DNA from: Clostridiales bacterium
GTDB lineage: Bacteria; Bacillota; Clostridia; Lachnospirales; Lachnospiraceae
DNA length: 64,000 bases
Direction: 5' to 3'
Assembly (NCBI GenBank): GCA_015655075.1
Contig: JAATFT010000025.1
Coordinates: 1 to 64,000 of the forward strand
This document shows positions 48,945-57,376 of this stretch, in pieces. The stretch's first letter is position 1. Each line of letters begins with the position of its first letter. A program made the position numbers and the translations under genes. Under the pieces are notes generated by a model. It was not told where the DNA came from and ran no database searches. It saw nothing but the letters and a program-made list of their open reading frames with translations.

Positions 48945-50432
48945 ATGTCAAAAAATCTAGTGATAGTGGAATCACCGGCAAAGGCTAAGACAATCAAGAA
49001 ATTTTTAGGCAATAATTACGAGGTAATCGCGTCAAACGGACATGTGAGGGATTTGCCAAAAAGTCAGTTGGGAATTGATATTGAAAATGATTTTGAACCC
49101 AAATATATTACCATAAGGGGAAAAGGCGACTTACTTGCCAAAATCAGAAAAGAAGTAAAGAAGGCGGATAAGGTATACCTGGCAACAGACCCCGACCGTG
49201 AAGGAGAGGCAATTTCCTGGCATCTGTCGAAAACATTAAAACTGGAAACAAATAATTCCAGGATTACTTTTAATGAGATAACGAAAAATGCCGTAAAATC
49301 TTCCATAAAACAGGCCAGGGACATTGATATGAATCTGGTGGATTCCCAACAGACCAGAAGGATTTTGGACAGAATGGTGGGTTACAGCATCAGTCCCCTG
49401 CTTTGGGATAAAGTAAAAAGAGGTTTAAGCGCCGGTCGTGTTCAGTCCGTTGCACTTCGGATTATTTGTGACAGGGAAGAGGAAATCAACGCATTTGTAC
49501 CGGAAGAATATTGGAATTTGGAAGGCGTGTTTGATGTAAAAGAGGATAAGAACCCTTTAGTTGCCAAATTTGCAGGTTACGGTAGTGAAAAATTAACCAT
49601 TCATTCCGAAGCAGAATTAAATGAAATATTAAAGAATCTGGAAAATGCAGAGTTTAAAATTACGGAAATAAAACGGGGGGAAAGACAGAAAAAGTCACCG
49701 CTTCCTTTTATAACCAGTACCTTACAGCAGGAGGCGGCTAAGAATTTAAACTTTTCTACCTCAAAAACTATGAGGTTGGCCCAGCAGTTGTATGAGGGCG
49801 TCGATGTAGAGAAGCATGGGACGGTGGGGTTAATTACCTACCTTCGTACAGATTCCGTCCGAATATCAAAGGAAGCTGATACCGCAGCCAGAGGTTTTAT
49901 CGCAGAGAATTACGGAGCAGATTTTGTGGCCGATAAGGAAAATGACAGGGAAAACGGCAAGAAGATTCAGGATGCCCATGAGGCAATTCGTCCCACTTAT
50001 GTGGAGTTTACACCTGTAATTGTAAAAAATTCCTTAAGCAGGGATCAGTTTCGCCTATATCAGTTAATCTGGAAGAGATTTATAGCCAGCAGAATGCAGC
50101 CTGCCAAATATGAAACCATTTCCGTTAAAATTGACGGAAACGGATACCGTTTTACCACATCGGGATCTAAATTAATTTTTGAGGGCTATATGTCGGTCTA
50201 TACCACGGAGGAAGAGGAAAAGCAAAATAACGCAATGCTAAAGAATCTGACGGAAGATGCCAAACTTACTTTAACGGCATTAAACCCTTCCCAGCATTTC
50301 ACACAGCCCGGCCCATTACACGGAGGCTACCCTGGTAAAAATTTTAGAGGAACTTGGAATCGGAAGACCCAGTACGTACGCTCCTACCATAACAACGATT
50401 CTGGCCCGCAGATACGTGGTAAAGGAAAATAA
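48945..50432 (+). CDS. topA: DNA topoisomerase I, N-terminal part (frameshifted)
   Basis: 495 residues from ATG 48945 (GGGGAG upstream), starting MSKNLVIVESPAKAKTIKKF. TOPRIM motif DPDREGEAISWHLS, active-site Tyr at about residue 299 in LITYLRTDSVRIS. The protein follows the family until LNPSQHFTQP (about 50306), then reads nonsense to the TAA at 50432. In the next frame the expected continuation (YTEATLVKILEELGIGRPST) starts at 50317 and goes on to 51003. Relative to the family motif FTQPP(P/A)xYTEA the 7 bases at 50307-50313 should be 9, so two bases appear to be missing. TopA is normally essential, so a sequencing error is likely. Confidence 0.9.
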   Translation: MSKNLVIVESPAKAKTIKKFLGNNYEVIASNGHVRDLPKSQLGIDIENDFEPKYITIRGKGDLLAKIRKEVKKADKVYLATDPDREGEAISWHLSKTLKLETNNSRITFNEITKNAVKSSIKQARDIDMNLVDSQQTRRILDRMVGYSISPLLWDKVKRGLSAGRVQSVALRIICDREEEINAFVPEEYWNLEGVFDVKEDKNPLVAKFAGYGSEKLTIHSEAELNEILKNLENAEFKITEIKRGERQKKSPLPFITSTLQQEAAKNLNFSTSKTMRLAQQLYEGVDVEKHGTVGLITYLRTDSVRISKEADTAARGFIAENYGADFVADKENDRENGKKIQDAHEAIRPTYVEFTPVIVKNSLSRDQFRLYQLIWKRFIASRMQPAKYETISVKIDGNGYRFTTSGSKLIFEGYMSVYTTEEEEKQNNAMLKNLTEDAKLTLTALNPSQHFTQPGPLHGGYPGKNFRGTWNRKTQYVRSYHNNDSGPQIRGKGK

Positions 50433-51003
50433 AAATTTATATATCACAGAGATTGGAGAAGTGGTGAACAATATTATGAAACAGGCGTTTCCCAGTATTG
50501 TGGATGTGAATTTTACGGCTAATCTGGAGTCGCTTCTGGACCGCGTTGAGGACGGTTCTGTTCCGTGGAAGACGATTGTCAGTAATTTTTATCCGGATTT
50601 GGAAGCTGCCGTATCCCACGCGGAGGAAAGCTTGGATGAAATTAAAATAGAAGATGAAAAGACAGATGTAATTTGTGAGGAATGCGGACAGAATATGGTA
50701 ATCAAATACGGACCTCATGGGAAATTCTTAGCTTGTCCAGGATTTCCGGACTGCCGCAATACAAAGCCCTATCTGGAAAAAATCGGAGTATCCTGTCCGC
50801 TGTGCGGCAAAGAAGTAGTAATCCGTAAAACAAAAAAAGGAAGAAAGTATTATGGCTGCGAAAATAATCCGGAATGTGAATTTATGACATGGCAAAAGCC
50901 CTCTGCACAAAAATGCCCAAAATGTAATGGGGTTATGGTAGAAAAAGGAACGAGTTTAGTATGTATCAATGAAAAGTGCGGATATATTGTTGCGAAAAAT
51001 TGA
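50416..51003 (+). CDS. topA: DNA topoisomerase I, C-terminal part (frameshifted, zinc ribbons)
   Basis: Continuation of topA in the shifted frame (the homologous stretch begins at 50317; 50416 is just the first GTG). It holds the rest of the toroid (NLYITEIGEVVNNIMKQAFP) and three C-terminal zinc ribbons: CEECGQNMVIKYGPHGKFLA with CPGFPDC, CPLCGKEVVIRKTKKGRKYY with CENNPEC, and CPKCNGVM with CINEKC. No ribosome-binding site precedes it, so it is unlikely to be made on its own. Joined to the first part it would give a protein of about 685 residues, the family's usual length. Confidence 0.88.
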   Translation: MVKENKNLYITEIGEVVNNIMKQAFPSIVDVNFTANLESLLDRVEDGSVPWKTIVSNFYPDLEAAVSHAEESLDEIKIEDEKTDVICEECGQNMVIKYGPHGKFLACPGFPDCRNTKPYLEKIGVSCPLCGKEVVIRKTKKGRKYYGCENNPECEFMTWQKPSAQKCPKCNGVMVEKGTSLVCINEKCGYIVAKN

Positions 51004-51323
51004 TAAATAAGTTAAAAATAACATATTTTTTAGTAAATGTGTGTCAAAATCAGTGAATAGCTATTGTTTTTATGAAAAATGTATGGTAAGATTGATCCGA
51101 TGACACATTATTAGGCTGATACGTTTATAATTACAGGAACAGGAACCATGTTCCTGTAAGCAGGTGTACGTGCTGTTTCTATAATCAGAAATCAGATGCA
51201 GGCTGGTGAAAATACCGCCTTTTATCGGAAGATAAAAAGACATCTGACCATATGTTATTATGTGAATTGGATACGAAAAGAAAGATAAGTGTCAAATCGA
51301 TGGGGGTACCGGGAGGATGTTTC
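51004..51323. other. topA-codY intergenic region
   Basis: 320 bp where Bacillus carries trmFO-xerC-hslVU. A weak candidate promoter for codY is TTGTTT (51064-51069), 17 bp, TAAGAT (51087-51092). A degenerate family-1 repeat lies at 51131-51240, and GGGAGG at 51311-51316 is the codY ribosome-binding site. No coding sequence. Confidence 0.4.
51131..51240. repeat. Family-1 repeat, degenerate copy C
   Basis: H1 TTACAGGAACA (51131-51141) with TGTTCCTGTAA (51149-51159) is intact. It is followed by a lone right arm GTTTCTATAAT (51175-51185) from a second unit, a worn H2 (GGCTGGT 51201-51207, ACCGCC 51214-51219) and TTATCGGAAGAT (51222-51233) whose partner is mutated. Looks like a fused and decayed tandem pair. 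Confidence 0.65.
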
Positions 51324-52094
51324 ATGAGTGTACAATTGTTAGACAAAACAAGAAAAATTAATAAACTGTTACACAATAATAATTCCCATAAAGTTGTCTT
51401 TAATGATATTTGTGAAGTATTAAGTGAAATTTTGGATTCCAATGTTCTTGTCATAAGTAAAAAAGGGAAAGTACTGGGAATCAAGAACAGGGACGATATT
51501 GTTGAAATCAAAGAATTAATTAAGGACATGGTGGGCGGGTATATTGATCAATTGTTAAATGAAAGACTGCTGAATATATTATCCACTAAGGAGAATGTTA
51601 ATTTGATAACCTTAGGTTTTGAACTTAAGCAGGAGAATAATTACGAGGCGATTATTAATCCGATTGATATTGCAGGGGAGAGGCTGGGGACTTTGTTCCT
51701 ATATAAAAGCGGCGAACAATACGGGCTGGATGATATTATTTTAAGTGAATATGGTACTACGGTTGTCGGCTTGGAGATGATGCGTTCTGTAAATGAAGAA
51801 AATGCAGAAGAGAACCGGAAGGTCCAGATTGTTAAATCGGCCATTAGCACCCTGTCTTTTTCGGAGTTAGAAGCTATTGTTCATATATTTAAAGAACTGG
51901 AGGGTAATGAAGGTATTTTGGTAGCCAGTAAAATTGCCGACCGTGTGGGCATAACCAGATCTGTTATTGTGAATGCATTGAGAAAGTTTGAAAGCGCGGG
52001 AGTAATTGAATCCAGATCCTCCGGAATGAAAGGGACTTATATTAAAGTACTGAACGACGTAGTTTTTGATGAATTAAAAAAACTGAATAAATAG
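51324..52094 (+). CDS. codY: Global nutrient regulator CodY
   Basis: 256 residues starting MSVQLLDKTRKINKLLHNNN. GAF-like sensor domain that binds branched-chain amino acids (about 1-155), long helix, and winged helix SKIADRVGITRSVIVNALRK then FESAGVIESRSSGMKGTYIK, the CodY signature. In the family it represses or activates genes according to isoleucine and GTP. ATG 51324 has GGGAGG 7 nt upstream. Position ahead of flgB is the conserved Firmicute order. Confidence 0.96.
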   Translation: MSVQLLDKTRKINKLLHNNNSHKVVFNDICEVLSEILDSNVLVISKKGKVLGIKNRDDIVEIKELIKDMVGGYIDQLLNERLLNILSTKENVNLITLGFELKQENNYEAIINPIDIAGERLGTLFLYKSGEQYGLDDIILSEYGTTVVGLEMMRSVNEENAEENRKVQIVKSAISTLSFSELEAIVHIFKELEGNEGILVASKIADRVGITRSVIVNALRKFESAGVIESRSSGMKGTYIKVLNDVVFDELKKLNK

Positions 52095-52180
52095 TTAGAT
52101 AAATATAATTTGTAATTCAAACTTTGCAGGTAAACATCATCTTTGCTGGTGTGAATATATCTATTTTATACAATAAATTT

Positions 52181-52256
52181 TAAACGGATAAATCGAAAGT
52201 TAAACGGATAAATCAAAAGTTAAACGGATAAGTCGAAAGTTAAACGGATTTATGAG
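52181..52256. repeat. 20-bp tandem repeat after codY, 3.5 copies
   Basis: TAAACGGATAAATCGAAAGT (52181-52200), TAAACGGATAAATCAAAAGT (52201-52220), TAAACGGATAAGTCGAAAGT (52221-52240) and TAAACGGATT onward (52241). Exact 20-bp period, ending inside the codY terminator stem. Confidence 0.85.
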
Positions 52257-52283
52257 GGATTTCGGCTCATAAATCCTTTTTTT
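52246..52283 (+). terminator. Intrinsic terminator of codY
   Basis: GGATTTATGAG (52246-52256) pairs with CTCATAAATCC (52266-52276), loop of nine, then seven T (52277-52283). Separates codY from the flagellar operon. Confidence 0.85.
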
Positions 52284-52440
52284 AAGGGGATAGCCCTCCT
52301 ATGAAGTAAAGAACGCGACCCTCTGGATGCGCATGAAGCTTGAAAGGTATTGTGCCGCAAAACGACCAAGCGTCAGTGCAGAGGTGGTTTGTCACTGAAG
52401 TAACGGCGCGTCAGCGCCCGAGTCTGGCTTGCCAGACTCT
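52283..52440 (+). repeat. Family-2 structured repeat, copy c (mosaic)
   Basis: The left part follows copy b (GCATGAAGCTTGAAAGGTAT, then CGACCAAGCGTCAGTGCAGA), the right part follows copy a (TTTGTCACTGAAGTAAC, then GGCGC/GCGCC at about 52404-52418). It ends with a perfect GAGTCTGGC/GCCAGACTC hairpin (about 52420-52439). The first long stem seen in copies a and b is lost. It begins right at the codY terminator T run. Confidence 0.7.
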
Positions 52441-52660
52441 TTGTTTTGATTTTTTTGTAATTAGAGGCTCAATTAATGAATGGAAAATAACTGGAATAGT
52501 TGGGACATATTTTTGTCTATATTATAAATATAATATAAAATTAGTGGAATTGCGATAAAATTTTACATTTTATGATATAAAAGTACTAGTCATGTAAAAA
52601 TTGCTTGTTTTTTTGTCATAAAATAATTATAATAATACCAGGTACGAAAGGAGTGTAAAT
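52441..52660 (+). other. flgB leader and promoter region
   Basis: Very AT-rich. Perfect TATAAT at 52628-52633 lies 27 bp before the flgB ATG but has no good -35 at 16-18 bp; TTGCGA (52550-52555) with TATGAT or TATAAA around 52571-52581 is an alternative with poor spacing. No sigma-D type motif was recognised. AAAGGAG precedes the ATG. Confidence 0.3.
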
Positions 52661-53050
52661 ATGATAGGCTCAAGTGCATTTAATTATATTAATATTCTGG
52701 ACAAAGCGGCGGATGCCAGTTGGGCAAGAAATGAATTAATAACAAATAATATAGCGAACGTGAGTACACCTAACTATAAACGAAAGGATATTGAATTCCA
52801 GTCTTATTTGGCGAATGAACTGAAAGGAAAGGGAAATCTGGACCAGAAAGTTGCTGATGCAGACTTGAGTTCATTGGAAGCGTCTGTATATACAGATCAT
52901 TCTTCTCTAAGCTACCGTCTTGACGGCAATAATGTGGACATTGATACGGAGTCGGCAAGTCTGGCAGAAAATCAGATAAGGTATTATGCATTGTTAGATG
53001 CAATGACCCAGGAATTCAGCAGAATAAAGTCAGTTTTAACGAATAATTAG
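52661..53050 (+). CDS. flgB: Flagellar basal-body rod protein FlgB
   Basis: 129 residues. N-terminal rod motif ARNELITNNIANVSTPNYKR and C-terminal helix ENQIRYYALLDAMTQEFSRI. Proximal rod component exported by the flagellar type III system. First gene of the flagellar operon; AAAGGAGTG before ATG. Confidence 0.94.
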   Translation: MIGSSAFNYINILDKAADASWARNELITNNIANVSTPNYKRKDIEFQSYLANELKGKGNLDQKVADADLSSLEASVYTDHSSLSYRLDGNNVDIDTESASLAENQIRYYALLDAMTQEFSRIKSVLTNN

Positions 53051-53061
53051 GAGGGTGCCAT

Positions 53062-53502
53062 ATGTCTATAATGAGTGGAATGAATGTTAGTGCGAGCGGA
53101 ATGACTGCGCAAAGGCTAAGGATGGATATCATATCACAAAACATAGCAAATGTAAATACAACCAGAGATGAAAACGGAGAAGCCTACAGACGCAAGACGG
53201 TTGTATTTGCAGAGAGAGATACAAATTCTTTTAGCAATCTATTAAACAGTAAAACAGGCGCCAGAGGCGGCAACGGAGTTAAGGTAACCCAGATTGTGGA
53301 GGATACAAAGACACCCCTGAATATGGTTTATGATCCGTCCCATCCGGATGCGGATGAAGAAGGTTATGTAGCTTATCCCAATGTTAATACGGTAACAGAG
53401 ATGACAAATTTAATTGATGCAAGCAGAGCTTATGAAGCTAATGTGACGGCCTTTAATGCCTCTAAAAATATGGCTTTAAAGGGACTGGAAGTAGGAAAAT
53501 AA
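53062..53502 (+). CDS. flgC: Flagellar basal-body rod protein FlgC
   Basis: 146 residues. Begins MSIMSGMNVSASGMTAQRLR then MDIISQNIANVNTTRDENG, and ends in DASRAYEANVTAFNASKNMA, the family's terminal helices. Rod protein assembled with FlgB and FliE. AGGAGGG precedes the start by 6 nt; 11 nt from flgB. Confidence 0.95.
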   Translation: MSIMSGMNVSASGMTAQRLRMDIISQNIANVNTTRDENGEAYRRKTVVFAERDTNSFSNLLNSKTGARGGNGVKVTQIVEDTKTPLNMVYDPSHPDADEEGYVAYPNVNTVTEMTNLIDASRAYEANVTAFNASKNMALKGLEVGK

Positions 53503-53517
53503 CAGGGGGAGCAACTT

Positions 53518-53829
53518 ATGGACATAGCATTATTGAATGGCATATCAGATCTTAGTACGTTTAACAAGGATACTGCTACGGTTAATAAAACAAATAAGAA
53601 CGAAACCTTTGAGAATTTATTTCAATCGGCACTCACAATGATAAAAAATACCAATGATATGACTAATGCTGCCAAGGAAGCAGAGATATCATATGCGTTA
53701 GGTTTTAGTGATAATACCCATGATCTGCAGGTTGCACAGCAGAAAGCCAACCTGTCGCTACAGTATACAGTGGCTGTAAGAAATAAGGTATTAGAAGCTT
53801 ATAAAGAGATTATGAATCTCCAATTCTAA
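53518..53829 (+). CDS. fliE: Flagellar hook-basal body protein FliE
   Basis: 103 residues, mostly helical: ETFENLFQSALTMIKNTNDM and VAQQKANLSLQYTVAVRNKV with LEAYKEIMNLQF at the end, the family's strongly conserved terminus. FliE joins the MS ring to the rod. 15 nt after flgC. Confidence 0.93.
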   Translation: MDIALLNGISDLSTFNKDTATVNKTNKNETFENLFQSALTMIKNTNDMTNAAKEAEISYALGFSDNTHDLQVAQQKANLSLQYTVAVRNKVLEAYKEIMNLQF

Positions 53830-53853
53830 CTCAATGACTAGAGGAGCAGTAAC

Positions 53854-55449
53854 ATGGTAGACAAACTAAAGAAGATACCGGTTCAGCTATTAAATCAATG
53901 GAACAAGTATTCAAGTAAACAGAAGACAATTATTATCAGTGTAATTGCAACTGTTTTTTTGGCGTTGATTATCTTGGTAACATTTATGAACAGGATACAA
54001 TATCAAACATTAATCGTAAATGAAACGACAAAAGATGCAAGTGCTGTAGCAGAACTTTTAGAAGATGAAGGTATCGCATATAAGCTTGGTGATGACAAGG
54101 TTACAATATTGGTAGATAAAAAGAAATATTCGGATGCTCTTCTGTTAGTATACAGCAGTGATGTTCCTACTTCAGGGTTAACTATGGAACAATTGATGAG
54201 CAATGATTTAAGTACTACAAACAGCGATCGGAATTTAAAGAATCATTTATATATACAATCCGAAATAAGAAAATATTTAATTACAATGACTGGAATTAAG
54301 GATGCTCAGGTTACCTACGTACCCCAGGAAAACACTTACAGTGTTTTATCTGAAAAGCAGGATTATCCGGCCAGTGTAGCATTAACCATTACGGATGATT
54401 TTGATATATCTACGGCTCAAGCGGTAGCAGAATATGTTGCTGCGGCAATCGGCAATGAATCTACAGAAAAAATAAAGGTAATTGATCAGAACGGCAATCT
54501 GTTATTTGGCGGGAAAGATGATTTATATTCAGGAAACGTCAACTCTGTCTTGGAATATCGTGAAAAACTTCAAAACACTTATAACAATAATATATATATG
54601 CTGATGATGAAATTAGGCTATGACGATGTTCAACCTATGTTTAACTGGGTGCTCAATATGGATAAGGTCACCGAACTCTATACCGAGCGGATAGCGGCAG
54701 AAGGGCAGGACCAGGGTTTATACCAGAGCTATTATTCTTATGATACCAAAAATTCAAACGCCGATGCCGGGGGAACACCGGGAACCGATTCTAACGATGA
54801 AACCTCCTATGATACTCAGCAGAATACAAATGAAGGTTCTTCGTCTTCCACCGTCCAGATAGAATATCTGCCCAGTGAAAGGGTAACTAATACGGAATAT
54901 GAGGTCGGTGCCGTAGTACCGGATGAATCATCGGGAAGTATTGTCTGCACCCAGGTCGTTACCTATAAAGAAGAAGACTTGAAGTCCCAGGGGCTGCTAG
55001 ACGATACAACATTTGAACAATATGCTTCGGAAAATCAGGGCAGGAAACAGATTACAATCGGTGATGATATCTATAATATGCTATCTCTCGCCACCGGTAT
55101 ACCGGTAGACCGGTTATCCGTTATTGCGTATGAGCAGCCGATATTTGTACCGAAAGAATCCAATGGGAGAGGTTTGACATTCTACCTCCAGATTGTTCTT
55201 GCTTTATTAATTATAGCTTTATTAATATTTGTAGTATTTAAGGGTACATCACCGGTTGAAGTAACGGAGTTGGAACCGGAATTATCGGTGGAACAGCTAT
55301 TAGCCACTACAAAGGAGAACCGGTCTTTGGATGATATTGAATTTAATGAAAAATCAGAAACCAAGAAGATGATCGAAAAGTTTGTGGATGAAAATCCGGA
55401 CGCAGTTGCCCAATTGCTGCGGAACTGGTTAAATGACGAGTGGGGTTAA
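53854..55449 (+). CDS. fliF: Flagellar MS-ring protein FliF
   Basis: 531 residues. Membrane segments at about 29-47 (IIISVIATVFLALIILVTF) and 447-467 (FYLQIVLALLIIALLIFVVF). In between are ring-building motifs (AVAELLEDEGIAYKLGDDKV) and a low-complexity Asn/Ser/Asp segment at about 300-330. The C-terminal tail (FVDENPDAVAQLLRNWLNDE) binds FliG. 36 nt before fliG. Confidence 0.95.
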   Translation: MVDKLKKIPVQLLNQWNKYSSKQKTIIISVIATVFLALIILVTFMNRIQYQTLIVNETTKDASAVAELLEDEGIAYKLGDDKVTILVDKKKYSDALLLVYSSDVPTSGLTMEQLMSNDLSTTNSDRNLKNHLYIQSEIRKYLITMTGIKDAQVTYVPQENTYSVLSEKQDYPASVALTITDDFDISTAQAVAEYVAAAIGNESTEKIKVIDQNGNLLFGGKDDLYSGNVNSVLEYREKLQNTYNNNIYMLMMKLGYDDVQPMFNWVLNMDKVTELYTERIAAEGQDQGLYQSYYSYDTKNSNADAGGTPGTDSNDETSYDTQQNTNEGSSSSTVQIEYLPSERVTNTEYEVGAVVPDESSGSIVCTQVVTYKEEDLKSQGLLDDTTFEQYASENQGRKQITIGDDIYNMLSLATGIPVDRLSVIAYEQPIFVPKESNGRGLTFYLQIVLALLIIALLIFVVFKGTSPVEVTELEPELSVEQLLATTKENRSLDDIEFNEKSETKKMIEKFVDENPDAVAQLLRNWLNDEWG

Positions 55450-55484
55450 TGGTGAGAAATTATAAGCTTTAAGGAGGATGCCAA

Positions 55485-56495
55485 ATGCCAAAGGATGAGG
55501 AAATTACGGGAGTACAAAAAGCGGCCGTGCTGTTAATCGCACTTGGACCGGAAAAATCGGCCAGTATATTTAAGCACCTCAAAGAGGATGAAATAGAACA
55601 GCTGACATTGGAAATTGCCAATACCCGCAGTGTTTCGCCGGCTACGAAAGAGCAGGTTTTAGACGAATTTTATGAAATTTGTTTGGCGCAGCAATATATA
55701 GCGGAAGGCGGTATCGCTTATGCCAAAGAGCTTTTGGAAAAAGCTTTGGGCGAAGAAAAGGCAAGAGATGTGATTAGTAAGCTGACTGCTTCCCTGCAGG
55801 TTCGTCCGTTCGAATTTGTGAGAAAAACAGATGCAAGCCAGATGTTAAACTTTATACAGGATGAACATCCGCAGACGATTGCTCTGATTTTATCCTACCT
55901 TTCCTCAGGGCAGGCCTCTGCCATTATATCCGCACTGCCTCCCGATAAGCAGGCGGACGTGGCAAAACGTATTGCCCAGATGGACCGCACTTCACCGGAT
56001 GTGATTAAGGAAGTGGAAAGAATACTGGAACGTAAACTATCCTCCTTAGTAAACCAGGATTATACCATTGTCGGCGGTGTCGATTCCATTGTGGCAATCT
56101 TAAATACCGTTGATAGAGGAACAGAAAAGCATATTATGGAAACCCTGGAAATTGAAGAACCCGAACTGGCGGATGAAATCAGAAGAAAGATGTTTGTATT
56201 TGAAGATATTCTTTCCCTTGATGATAAATCCATACAAAGGGTACTTAGAGAAGTTGATAATAATGAACTGGCCGTGGCATTAAAAGGTTCCAATGAGGAA
56301 GTACAGACTGTCATATTTAACAACCTTTCAAAACGTCTTGCCGCGATGATTAAAGAAGATATGGAATTTATGGGACCTGTCAGGTTAAAGGATGTGGAAG
56401 AGTCTCAACAAAAGATTGTAAATATCATAAGAAAATTGGAAGATTCCGCTGAAATTATTATATCAAGAGGTGGAGGTGACGAGATTATTGTCTAA
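55485..56495 (+). CDS. fliG: Flagellar motor switch protein FliG
   Basis: 336 residues. N-terminal FliF-binding domain (GVQKAAVLLIALGPEKSASI), ARM domain (EHPQTIALILSYLSSGQASA) and C-terminal torque domain (MFVFEDILSLDDKSIQRVLR, then VDNNELAVALKGS) with the charged residues that meet the stator. Overlaps fliH by 8 nt. Confidence 0.96.
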   Translation: MPKDEEITGVQKAAVLLIALGPEKSASIFKHLKEDEIEQLTLEIANTRSVSPATKEQVLDEFYEICLAQQYIAEGGIAYAKELLEKALGEEKARDVISKLTASLQVRPFEFVRKTDASQMLNFIQDEHPQTIALILSYLSSGQASAIISALPPDKQADVAKRIAQMDRTSPDVIKEVERILERKLSSLVNQDYTIVGGVDSIVAILNTVDRGTEKHIMETLEIEEPELADEIRRKMFVFEDILSLDDKSIQRVLREVDNNELAVALKGSNEEVQTVIFNNLSKRLAAMIKEDMEFMGPVRLKDVEESQQKIVNIIRKLEDSAEIIISRGGGDEIIV

Positions 56496-57315
56496 TGTAA
56501 TTAAATCAAGATTTATTTATGTAAATGATAGTAATAAGAAAATTATAGATTCCAATGAGAAATGTGAAAAAATCCGTTTAGTAAACCTGGATAAGCAATT
56601 GGAGACCTGTGGGGTACACAAGGAAACAGCTTCCGGAGAAAAAGAGGGGAAAGGGTCATTTACAGAAGGACTTAAGGCAACTGTAATTGATAAAGTTTCC
56701 TCTAAGGAAGAAGAGAAATTAGTAAGACAACAGAATGACCGAATCCTTGAGGAGGCAAGAAAAGAGGCGGCACAGATTTTAGCGGCAGCCAAACTGGATG
56801 CTGAAAAAGCAAGTGAATTGATTTGCGAGGAAGCGCGAAAGAACGGCTATGAGGACGGATTACAAAAAAGTATGGAAAAAATCCAGGAAAAGCAAACAAA
56901 ATTAGATCAATTGATAGACAGGCAGAACCAGGAATACCTAGCGCAGATAAATAATTTAGAACCGCAGTTTACAGATATTGTATCCCTGCTGGTGGAAAAG
57001 ATAACCGGTATCGTCGTTGAAGATAAAAAGCATGTAATACAGTATCTGATACATAATGCCATAATGAATACGGACAACAGCAGGTCTTATGTAATCAGGG
57101 TTTCAAAGGAGGATTATGAATTTGTATTGTCGAAAAAAGAAGAATTGGGGATCCTTGTTAAAGATAATGCCGTAATTGACGTTACCCTGGATAAGGATCT
57201 GGATAAAAATCAGTGTATGATTGAGACGGATACCGGTATCATAGATTGCAGCCTTGATATTCAGTTAAGTAATTTGATACAGGATATCAAACTTCTTTCT
57301 ATCCGGAAAGAATAG
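56488..57315 (+). CDS. fliH: Flagellar export regulator FliH
   Basis: 275 residues, TTG start with GGAGGTGA 8 nt upstream inside fliG. Long coiled-coil middle (residues about 70-150, rich in Ala/Glu/Lys, EEARKEAAQILAAAKLDAEK) followed by the conserved C-terminal fold (LEPQFTDIVSLLVEKITGIV) that binds FliI. FliH and FliI form the ATPase complex of the export gate. Sequence is poorly conserved; position between fliG and fliI supports the call. Confidence 0.9.
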   Translation: MSNVIKSRFIYVNDSNKKIIDSNEKCEKIRLVNLDKQLETCGVHKETASGEKEGKGSFTEGLKATVIDKVSSKEEEKLVRQQNDRILEEARKEAAQILAAAKLDAEKASELICEEARKNGYEDGLQKSMEKIQEKQTKLDQLIDRQNQEYLAQINNLEPQFTDIVSLLVEKITGIVVEDKKHVIQYLIHNAIMNTDNSRSYVIRVSKEDYEFVLSKKEELGILVKDNAVIDVTLDKDLDKNQCMIETDTGIIDCSLDIQLSNLIQDIKLLSIRKE

Positions 57316-57376
57316 AATATCCTTGATTGAAAGGCATACTGCCACAGATATAAGCAAACAGATGGGAGCCGGTTAT

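Noticed and set aside
50300-50330. Programmed ribosomal frameshift as explanation for the split topA
   Set aside because: The site CAGCCCGGCCCAT is not a slippery heptamer, no stimulatory structure is evident, and bases needed for the conserved FTQPP(P/A)xYTEA motif are missing.
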